From the NCBI GenBank assembly GCA_946186575.1, contig CAMHNO010000025.1:1-35764 (forward strand): a stretch of DNA of 35,764 nucleotides, written 5' to 3'. The notes under the pieces are model-generated. The model was not told the DNA's origin and ran no database searches. It worked only from the letters and a program-made list of their open reading frames with translations. Shown in pieces: positions 26,959-33,369 of the stretch. Within the stretch, counting starts at the first letter, position 1. Each line of letters starts with the position of its first letter. The position numbers and the translations under genes were made by a program. Source of the stretch: an uncultured Prevotellaceae bacterium (GTDB taxonomy: Bacteria; Bacteroidota; Bacteroidia; Bacteroidales; Muribaculaceae).

Positions 26959-27801
26959 ATGAAAAAATACTTTGCCTTATTTCTCGTGTTGATAGTCTCG
27001 CAAGTGGCTTTCGCTCAAAATGGCGATGTGAATGGTGACGGAGCGGTCACCTCAGCCGATGTCACATGTCTCTACAACTACCTGCTTAGTGGCGACGAGA
27101 GCTATTTAGCCACCAGCGATGTTGACGGTGATGGCTATATCACGGTAGGTGATATAACATCGATCTATAATATCCTATTGGGCCTGCCCAACTATGAGTT
27201 CGTTGACCTGGGCCTGCCCAGCGGCACGTTGTGGGCGACGATGAACGTGGGTGCCAACAGCCCCGAGGAATATGGTGACTACTTCGCCTGGGGTGAGACC
27301 ACTCCCAAGGATTTATACGACTGGAGTACCTACCAGTGGTGCATGGGCAGTCGCAGTTCCTTTACCAAATACTGCACCGACAGCAGTTTGGGCTACAATG
27401 GCTTTGTCGATAACAAGACGGAGCTTGACCCAGAGGATGATGCCGCCACTGCCAACTGGGGCGAGATGTGGCGAATGCCGTCAGATGACCAACTATATGA
27501 GCTTAAAGATGTATGTATATGGCAGTGGACCATGAGGAACGGCGTGAACGGCTACTTGGTAACCAGCAACCACAATGGCGCGTCGTTGTTCTTGCCGGCT
27601 GCCGGCTTCCACTGGAATGGCGGGCTCAGTAACGCTGGGGCGGGCGGCTTCTATTGGTCGCGTACGCTCTACAGCGGCAATAGCGGCACCCGCCCGTACA
27701 ACGCTTACAGCTTGTACTTCTATTCGTACGGAAAGTTTTTTGACTTCAACTACCGGAGCGACGGTCGAAGCGTGCGAGCTGTGCGTGTTTCGCAGAATTA
27801 G
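26959..27801 (+). CDS. Secreted protein: dockerin-like pair plus 'LPSGTLWAT' C-type-lectin-like domain
   Basis: 280 residues with the signal peptide MKKYFALFLVLIVSQVAFAQ. Residues ~21-75 hold two dockerin type I-like calcium loops, DVNGDGAVTSAD and DVDGDGYITVGD, each followed by a helix. Residues ~80-280 begin FVDLGLPSGTLWATMNVGA, a domain widespread in Bacteroides and Prevotella surface proteins that resembles the Fibrobacter 'major paralogous' (FISUMP)/DUF1566 type. The last ~65 residues are rich in Y, S, N, G and R and end GRSVRAVRVSQN. Surface binding is inferred. A second protein with the same domain lies at 31940-33172. The domain portion is more GC-rich than that paralog. Confidence 0.8.
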   Translation: MKKYFALFLVLIVSQVAFAQNGDVNGDGAVTSADVTCLYNYLLSGDESYLATSDVDGDGYITVGDITSIYNILLGLPNYEFVDLGLPSGTLWATMNVGANSPEEYGDYFAWGETTPKDLYDWSTYQWCMGSRSSFTKYCTDSSLGYNGFVDNKTELDPEDDAATANWGEMWRMPSDDQLYELKDVCIWQWTMRNGVNGYLVTSNHNGASLFLPAAGFHWNGGLSNAGAGGFYWSRTLYSGNSGTRPYNAYSLYFYSYGKFFDFNYRSDGRSVRAVRVSQN

Positions 27802-28116
27802 AGTGTTTTAATCAATTGTGATTACAAACCCCCAAAGCACAAAAATAAAAAAAACAAAAAGTGTCCCATCTGCCCCCTTCCAAGAGAGAGACGGCTTACA
27901 ATCCAAAAGTGAGTCAAGTGAGTCAAGTGAGTCCAAAATTCAAATAATAAACAAAGAACTACTATTCTCTACCCTCTTACTCTCTCCTATCTTCTTTTTT
28001 ATAAAAAAACTGACAACTAATTACTGATAACTGAAAACTATTTACTACCTTTGCCGAAAAATTAGAAAACCAATTTAGACTAGTCTATAAACAACATTAA
28101 CATTATTCTTTAAAAG
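27802..28116 (+). other. Intergenic region before glyA
   Basis: 315 bp without a gene. It holds three tandem copies of a 9-mer (GTGAGTCAA, GTGAGTCAA, GTGAGTCCA) at 27909-27935, a pyrimidine-rich stretch near 27962-28000, and the glyA -7 element TACCTTTG at 28046-28053. No convincing terminator for the upstream gene was found. Confidence 0.6.
28046..28053 (+). promoter_or_regulatory. Putative -7 element for glyA
   Basis: TACCTTTG is an exact TAnnTTTG match giving a ~57-nt leader. No TTTG at the -33 position. Confidence 0.5.
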
Positions 28117-29397
28117 ATGAAGAGAGACGATTTATTGTTCAGCATCATCGAGCGTGAACACCAGCGTCAACAGCGTGGCATTGAGCTCATTGCCAGCGAG
28201 AATTTCGTGAGTGACCAAGTCATGCAAGCTATGGGTAGCTGCCTGACCAACAAGTATGCCGAGGGTTATCCCGGCCATCGCTACTATGGCGGTTGCCAGG
28301 TGGTGGACGAGGCCGAGACTCTGGCTCAGGAGCGCATCAAGCAGCTCTTTGGCGCAGAATATGCCAACGTGCAGCCCCACAGCGGCGCACAGGCCAACAT
28401 GGCCGTGTTCATGGCATGCCTCAAGCCAGGCGACAAGTTCATGGGCCTGAACTTGGCTCATGGTGGTCACCTCTCACACGGAAGCCCAGTAAACTTCTCG
28501 GGCCTCGTGTTCCACCAGTGCGAATATAACGTAACCCCCGACACCAACATCGTTGACTATGACATGATGGAAGAGGTGGCAATGCGCGAGCAGCCCAAGC
28601 TCATCGTGGGTGGCGCCAGCGCCTACAGCCGCGAGTGGGACTACGAGCGCATGCGCAAGATTGCCGACAAGGTGGGTGCTATCCTCATGATCGACATGGC
28701 TCACCCTGCAGGTCTCATTGCTGCCGGTTTGCTCAACAACCCCTTGAAGTGGGCTCACATCGTTACCAGCACCACTCACAAGACCCTGCGTGGTCCACGT
28801 GGTGGTATCATCTTGATGGGCAAAGACTTCGACAACCCTTGGGGCAAGACTACCAAGAAGGGCGTAGTGCGCAAGATGTCGTCGCTGCTCGACTCGGCAG
28901 TGTTCCCTGGTGTTCAGGGTGGTCCACTCGAGCACGTTATCGCTGCTAAGGCAGTAGCCTTCGGCGAGGCTCTCCAACCCGAGTTCAAGGCCTATCAGCA
29001 GCAAGTTAAGGCCAACGCACAGGCAATGGCCAAGGCTCTGCTCGACAAGGGTTACAAGATTGCCAGTGGCGGCACTGACAACCACTGCATCCTGCTCGAC
29101 CTGCGTCCCAAGTATCCTGAGCTGACCGGTAAGGTTGCCGAGAACGCACTCGTTGCTGCCGACATCACCGTCAACAAGAACATGGTTCCATTCGACGACC
29201 GCAGCGCCTTCCAGACCTCTGGCATCCGCCTTGGCACTCCAGCCATCACCACCCGTGGTGCCAAGGAAGACATGATGGGCGAGATTGTTGAGCTCATCGA
29301 CACCGTGCTCCAGAAGCCCGAGGACGAGGCCACCATCACCATGGTTCGCGAGAAGGTGAACAACATGATGAAGGACTTCCCAATGTTTGCCTGGTAA
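28117..29397 (+). CDS. glyA: Serine hydroxymethyltransferase
   Basis: 426-residue PLP enzyme that interconverts serine plus tetrahydrofolate with glycine plus methylene-tetrahydrofolate, the main source of one-carbon units. Signatures: [19 protein letters not shown] at the N-terminus, [15 protein letters not shown], the SGAQANMAV loop, [12 protein letters not shown], and [14 protein letters not shown] with the PLP lysine at ~K222. The C-terminal [17 protein letters not shown] is also typical. Length is as expected. Codon use is strongly biased, as in pepD, consistent with high expression. It is a single-gene unit with its own -7 element and a terminator hairpin. Confidence 0.98.
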   Translation: MKRDDLLFSIIEREHQRQQRGIELIASENFVSDQVMQAMGSCLTNKYAEGYPGHRYYGGCQVVDEAETLAQERIKQLFGAEYANVQPHSGAQANMAVFMACLKPGDKFMGLNLAHGGHLSHGSPVNFSGLVFHQCEYNVTPDTNIVDYDMMEEVAMREQPKLIVGGASAYSREWDYERMRKIADKVGAILMIDMAHPAGLIAAGLLNNPLKWAHIVTSTTHKTLRGPRGGIILMGKDFDNPWGKTTKKGVVRKMSSLLDSAVFPGVQGGPLEHVIAAKAVAFGEALQPEFKAYQQQVKANAQAMAKALLDKGYKIASGGTDNHCILLDLRPKYPELTGKVAENALVAADITVNKNMVPFDDRSAFQTSGIRLGTPAITTRGAKEDMMGEIVELIDTVLQKPEDEATITMVREKVNNMMKDFPMFAW

Positions 29398-29428
29398 TCA
29401 CCAGCCACACATTTAATAACCAAACAAA

Positions 29429-29460
29429 GGAGGATGCCCACCGCGGCATCCTCCTTCTCT
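29429..29460 (+). terminator. Terminator hairpin of glyA
   Basis: GGAGGATGCC (29429-29438) pairs perfectly with GGCATCCTCC (29445-29454), followed by TTCTCTTA. The U-tract is weak but the stem is strong. Confidence 0.7.
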
Positions 29461-29601
29461 TATATCGATAACGTCATCACATGTCTTCAAGTTATAAGCC
29501 TTGAAGCTCTAAAGAGTATTTCCCAAAATCGCCTTGTGGTAGTCTTGAGACCTCTTTTTTGCGATCGTAGAATCTCATGATAAAACTTATTTTAATAGGC
29601 G

Positions 29602-29851
29602 TTAATTTAACGTGAGTTCGATGAATTTGTGACTTGAAAATCAATGCGTTAGCAGTTTCCCTCTAAGTTAGAGGGGGATACAGGGGGAGTGTGCCAGCCT
29701 TTTATGGTAATCACACTCCTCAGGGTCGCACTCCCTCTCCTCCGCCCTAAAGGGCACCTCCTCTCAGGCAGAGGAGGAGTACAGCTCCTCTAACTTAGAG
29801 GAGCAGCATGAAACACAGCTATTTATTTTCGTCGAACTCACGTTAATTTAA
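29602..29851. repeat. MITE-like palindromic repeat element, copy A
   Basis: Outer inverted repeats at 29602-29625 and 29828-29851 match at 22 of 24 positions (both contain CGAACTCACGTTAA or its complement). Inside, a core at ~29659-29806 starts CCCTCTAAGTTAGAGGGGGA and ends CTCCTCTAACTTAGAGGAG. Part of the core is the reverse complement of copy B at 31692-31875 (CACTCCCCCTGTATCCCCCT). No coding capacity was seen. A second perfect palindrome, TTAATTTAAT/ATTAAATTAA, lies at 29843-29866. The stretch between the glyA terminator and 29600 shows nothing I can name. Confidence 0.7.
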
Positions 29852-29960
29852 TGGTCATTAAATTAATGGTCGTTACAAACGATAGGATATTTAATTAAAA
29901 CATCAAAAAACAATCACGATTTTTTTCACCTTTTAATTGTGACAATTTAAAGAAATGTGT

Positions 29961-29968
29961 TATCTTTG
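29961..29968 (+). promoter_or_regulatory. Promoter -7 element of the structured RNA
   Basis: TATCTTTG is an exact consensus match. An ATTG at 29936-29939, 21 nt upstream, is a one-mismatch -33 element. Confidence 0.6.
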
Positions 29969-29974
29969 CATCGG

Positions 29975-30184
29975 AGTTCAGAGGAATACCAAATAACCCG
30001 ATATGGGTTTAACATTGCTGTTTGCTCAATCGCTATCGAATCACCACCTCGAATATAGACCAGAGCAAATGCCCACTCCTGTTGGATACATGCCATAAAT
30101 TATGGCGTGGATTTCCGCATAGGGAGTGGTAGGCTTGTGGTGAGCCTCGATAGCGTATGACGGAAGTCTGCGCTTTCTTTTTTT
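29975..30184 (+). ncRNA. Structured RNA, probably 6S RNA (6S-Flavo-like)
   Basis: A ~210-nt unit has a promoter before it and a T-run (30174-30184) at its end. It contains no credible reading frame and folds as one long interrupted hairpin. Pairings: CAGA/TCTG (29979-29982 with 30167-30170) and ATAC/GTAT (29986-29989 with 30155-30158) close it. CGCTATCGA/TCGATAGCG (30031-30039 with 30147-30155), TCACCAC/GTGGTGA (30041-30047 with 30137-30143), CCACTCC/GGAGTGG (30073-30079 with 30123-30129) and GCCAT/ATGGC (30092-30096 with 30102-30106) continue inward. A side hairpin AACCC/GGGTT lies at 29995-30009 in the 5' bulge. Closing stem, open bubble and terminal stem suit 6S RNA, which binds RNA polymerase. 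It lacks the SRP RNA and RNase P signatures. Identity is inferred from shape, not from a search. Confidence 0.5.
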
Positions 30185-30269
30185 GCCATGGTTTTGAAGT
30201 TAGTGCCCGATTTCCTGCAAGATGATGAAAAACAAACATTTTTACTAACTTTAAAACGCATAACGCACA

Positions 30270-31124
30270 ATGAAGAAAATCTTATTACTGCTATTGCTCA
30301 TGGTTGGCATTTGCTCCGCGGCCATGGCTCAAGACGTGATTGTGAAGAAAGACGGCGGCACCATCGTGTGCCGAGTGCTCGAAACCAACAAGACCTCGGT
30401 CTTCTATCAAGACTGGTCCACTCCTAACGGACCCACCCAAGTGATAAAGATGTCGCAAGTGGCAAAAATCAACTACGAGAAAGGCAAGCAAGACAACGTG
30501 CAGCAGGTTGAGAACAACCACTACACACCTTACAACCAAAACACCGGTGCCGGCCAGTACAACGACAATGCCCTGCTTGATATACAAAATCAAATAAATG
30601 AAAGAGAGCGCTCGATAGCCGAACGTGACCGAGAGCTTGCGCGCATAGCGAAATTGCCCAAGAAAGCTAAAATATGGAAATACGTAGGCCTTGTAGGTGG
30701 TGCGACGTTGGTGGCTGGCGGCATAGTCTGTTTCTTAGGTCAGAAAAAAGCCCACATAAAAGACGATGGCAGAAATTATGATGTGTCGGGCTTTCTAGGT
30801 AGTGCTTATGCACATTTCGAAAGAATAAACATAACAGACGAATCTGGACGTACGATAGAATCCTATTATAAATATACCAAGACTGTAATTGACGACAAAC
30901 TTGGTTATTACCTGGGAGCTGGCCTTGTTGGTGGAGGTCTTGTTGTTGGCGGATTAGGTTTTATCATGTCTAACAAATACCAAAAAGAATATCAAAAATA
31001 TTCTTTGGCACAAGATGAGTTTTTGTTTAAGAACGGTACATCGCTCAATGTGAGTGTTGATGTAATTAAAGATGGTTGGAACAACACAAACAACATTGGA
31101 ATAGGTTTACGCTATAATTTCTAA
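30270..31124 (+). CDS. Hypothetical envelope protein with coiled coil and two Gly-rich helices
   Basis: 284 residues. The signal peptide MKKILLLLLLMVGICSAAMAQ is followed by a small beta region (VIVKKDGGTIVCRVLETNK, ending VAKINYEKGK) resembling those in many Bacteroidetes exported proteins. A charged, likely coiled-coil stretch (QNQINERERSIAERDRELARI, ~106-126) follows. Two glycine-rich hydrophobic segments lie at ~137-157 and ~212-233. The end (GIGLRYNF) resembles a beta-strand with a terminal Phe. No known family is recognised. It is probably co-transcribed with the lipoprotein 12 nt downstream. The second half is AT-rich. Confidence 0.65.
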   Translation: MKKILLLLLLMVGICSAAMAQDVIVKKDGGTIVCRVLETNKTSVFYQDWSTPNGPTQVIKMSQVAKINYEKGKQDNVQQVENNHYTPYNQNTGAGQYNDNALLDIQNQINERERSIAERDRELARIAKLPKKAKIWKYVGLVGGATLVAGGIVCFLGQKKAHIKDDGRNYDVSGFLGSAYAHFERINITDESGRTIESYYKYTKTVIDDKLGYYLGAGLVGGGLVVGGLGFIMSNKYQKEYQKYSLAQDEFLFKNGTSLNVSVDVIKDGWNNTNNIGIGLRYNF

Positions 31125-31136
31125 AATTCTTGAATC

Positions 31137-31631
31137 ATGAGAAAGTTTTTATTATTGATGATAGTTATGATGGCAGTTTTGAATCCATCATGTCGCAGCT
31201 CAAAGAAGAACACTTCAATCGTTAATTACACCCGAAGTGGTTCGAAAAGTAATAATGCTTACAACACTCCGCCTACAACCATCACAAGCGACGGCATTGC
31301 CGACATGGAAATATCGAGGCAGAGCATTTCTTACACTATCGACATCTCAACCCCCGAGGGACAGTTAAAGTTGAAGGGACTTAAGCAAGAAGAGGCCGAG
31401 GAGTTGGCTCTGACCGAAGCTGTGATAGTGAATAGATGTGCCATGCTTATTAATCCTCAGTACACATTTTTGAAAGATGGCAAGAACATCTTGCGTGTGA
31501 CGGTTTATGGTTTCCCTGCTTACTACACAAACATAAGGTCTCGTGACGAAGTAATCCAATCGGGTGAAGAAGAGGTTAAGGTTAAAACCCAAACAACCAC
31601 AACTACCACCAAGCGAACAAAGAAAAAATAA
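31137..31631 (+). CDS. Small hypothetical lipoprotein
   Basis: 164 residues. MRKFLLLMIVMMAVLNPSC fits a lipoprotein signal, with an unusual lipobox (LNPSC) and the cysteine at position 19. The middle (EEAEELALTEAVIVNRCAMLINPQYTF) looks helical, followed by a strand (ILRVTVYGFPAYYTNI). The tail is a threonine run (QTTTTTTKRTKKK) with a basic end. No family is recognised. It starts 12 nt after the preceding envelope gene and is followed by repeat copy B. Confidence 0.6.
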   Translation: MRKFLLLMIVMMAVLNPSCRSSKKNTSIVNYTRSGSKSNNAYNTPPTTITSDGIADMEISRQSISYTIDISTPEGQLKLKGLKQEEAEELALTEAVIVNRCAMLINPQYTFLKDGKNILRVTVYGFPAYYTNIRSRDEVIQSGEEEVKVKTQTTTTTTKRTKKK

Positions 31632-31691
31632 TAAAAGACAAAAGTTCCGGAAGTGGAAATGAGACGGCAATTTGATGTATATCAGGCGATA

Positions 31692-31875
31692 AGCTCCCCC
31701 TCTAAGGCTCCCACCCCTCTGGCCTTTGGCCACCTCCCCTCAGGCAGGGGAGGAGTTGAGGCAGGGGAGAGTGCGCTAAAACTTACCGGCAAGCTACTTG
31801 AGATGGGTGGATTTATTCGCTCCATTGAGGCTGGCACACTCCCCCTGTATCCCCCTCTAACTTAGAGGGGGAGCT
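31692..31875. repeat. MITE-like palindromic repeat element, copy B
   Basis: 184 bp bounded by a perfect 14-bp inverted repeat: AGCTCCCCCTCTAA (31692-31705) and TTAGAGGGGGAGCT (31862-31875). It contains further short palindromes (CCTCTGGCC TTTGGCCA and CTCCCCT CAGGC AGGGGAG). It shares with copy A (29602-29851) the segment around CTGGCACACTCCCCCTGTAT, in opposite orientation. It fills most of the 308-bp gap between two genes; nothing else was seen there. Confidence 0.75.
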
Positions 31876-31939
31876 ATGACATGAAACACATTAGTCAAAA
31901 TTCAATGTTACTCCCGAAATTTAAGTAAAATAAAAAACT

Positions 31940-33172
31940 ATGAAGAAGTATATTTATTTTTTAATTGTAATATTATTACCTGTATTAGCGGCTTGCCCCA
32001 ACCCCGACCCCGTCAATGAGCATAATGGTGTGGCAATAACAGGTGAAGTGACCGAGATTTGGGCAACGTCGGCCACAATTGGCGGCATGGTTAACCTTGA
32101 CGCGATTGGCACTGCCTATAGCTCAGTAGATTATGGGGTTGAGTACTCGACCAATCAATCTTTCCAAGACATTATTAGAGTGTCGGCAAAAGAACAAACT
32201 GGAAGCTCATTCAGTGTGCAATTGTCGAAACTAAATCCCGAGACTAAGTATTACTATCGCACCTATCTACGTTCTGGCTCCTCACAAAACTATCATGGAG
32301 AAATAAAGTCGTTCACCACAAATAGTGTGGCTGTGACAGGTGATGCGATAGAAATTGGATCAATGACAGCCGAAATTGATGGCACTGTCAATCTTGATCA
32401 AAACACATCGGCAACGGTTTATGTGGAGTATTCCACTCAATCATCTTTCCAACAGAGTAATGAAGTTCAGGTTAACAAACCAACTGGACGCACCTTTAGT
32501 GTTAAACTGACGGCATTACAATCCGAGACAAAGTATTACTATCGCACTGGTGTTAAGTTTTGGGTAAGCAACAAACAACAAACTTATCTTGGAGAAGCAA
32601 AGACATTCACAACAAAAAAACTATCCGAAGCCGAAATGTATGTTGATTTAGCCCTTCCCAGTGGCACTTTGTGGGCGACAATGAACATTGGCGCCAAGTC
32701 TCCTGCTGGAGTTGGTGACGAGTTTGCTTGGGGCGAGACTGCGCCTAAAAATACGTATGACTGGCATACCTATAAATGGTGTAATGGAACTTATAAAACA
32801 CTCACCAAATACTGTACAGATAGTTATTATGGGACTGTTGACAACAAAACCGAGCTGGACTTAGAGGACGATGCCGCATACGTGAATTGGGGCCCTGAGT
32901 GGCGCATTCCATCACGTGAACAGATCATTGAGCTGAAAAACGGTTGCACTAGTGAGAAGGTTACATTGAACGGTGTCAGTGGATTGCTTTTAACGAGTAA
33001 AAAAAATGGGGCGACATTATTCTTGCCGGCCGTAAGGTGTTGGAGTCGAGATGGGGCTTACTCCGATTATAAAGCCTCTTACATGTATGTATGGGATGGT
33101 GAGCTGACTTGGAGTAGTGCTGACCGCTATTACGGTTATTCCGTCCGTCCTGTGCGAGTCTCAAATAATTAA
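31940..33172 (+). CDS. Lipoprotein with two FN3-like repeats and 'LPSGTLWAT' domain
   Basis: 410 residues. The lipobox LAAC puts the lipidated cysteine at position 19. Two beta-sandwich repeats of ~98 residues (~31-128 and ~129-227) share the layout 'VTGxxxEI...VEYSTxxSFQ...ETKYYYRT...GExKxFTT', so an internal duplication is likely. The third part (~234-410), YVDLALPSGTLWATMNIGAK, is paralogous to the domain in the protein at 26959-27801 but is more AT-rich. Its end (RYYGYSVRPVRVSNN) is similar, but the 40 residues before it are quite different. A surface-exposed binding role is inferred; no enzymatic motif is seen. Confidence 0.75.
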   Translation: MKKYIYFLIVILLPVLAACPNPDPVNEHNGVAITGEVTEIWATSATIGGMVNLDAIGTAYSSVDYGVEYSTNQSFQDIIRVSAKEQTGSSFSVQLSKLNPETKYYYRTYLRSGSSQNYHGEIKSFTTNSVAVTGDAIEIGSMTAEIDGTVNLDQNTSATVYVEYSTQSSFQQSNEVQVNKPTGRTFSVKLTALQSETKYYYRTGVKFWVSNKQQTYLGEAKTFTTKKLSEAEMYVDLALPSGTLWATMNIGAKSPAGVGDEFAWGETAPKNTYDWHTYKWCNGTYKTLTKYCTDSYYGTVDNKTELDLEDDAAYVNWGPEWRIPSREQIIELKNGCTSEKVTLNGVSGLLLTSKKNGATLFLPAVRCWSRDGAYSDYKASYMYVWDGELTWSSADRYYGYSVRPVRVSNN

Positions 33173-33291
33173 CATGAGCCCGCTGAATTTGTTGCCTGAC
33201 AGCCATTGCGTTGTTAACTGAGTGAAGGGCCATGATTTGTGAGGAACCCTCATGATGCTCTGTGGCGAGGCATTTTCTATACAAAAAAACA

Positions 33292-33337
33292 ATCACCACT
33301 GCCCGATTAACGAAATGGGGCAGTGGTGATGTTGCTT
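33292..33337. terminator. Bidirectional terminator between convergent genes
   Basis: ATCACCACTGCCC (33292-33304) pairs perfectly with GGGCAGTGGTGAT (33318-33330). On the minus strand it is followed by TGTTTTTTTG, a strong U-tract for the peptidase gene. On the plus strand GTTGCTTTTT follows. Confidence 0.85.
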
Positions 33338-33369
33338 TTTGCACTCTCGCGGAGTGCGCATGTTGTCGT

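Noticed and set aside
27909-27935. Possible CRISPR-like tandem repeat
   Set aside because: Units are 9 bp with no spacers and no cas genes nearby; it is a simple tandem repeat.
30188-30427. A 79-codon open frame overlapping the envelope gene start
   Set aside because: It overlaps in another frame the signal peptide of the gene at 30270 and begins at the end of the structured RNA.
31653-31865. A 70-codon open frame within repeat copy B
   Set aside because: It consists mostly of palindromic repeat sequence and has no promoter or conserved features.
26959-33172. A complete diversity-generating retroelement
   Set aside because: Variable-looking target-type domains are present, but no reverse transcriptase, accessory gene or template repeat was found in the window.
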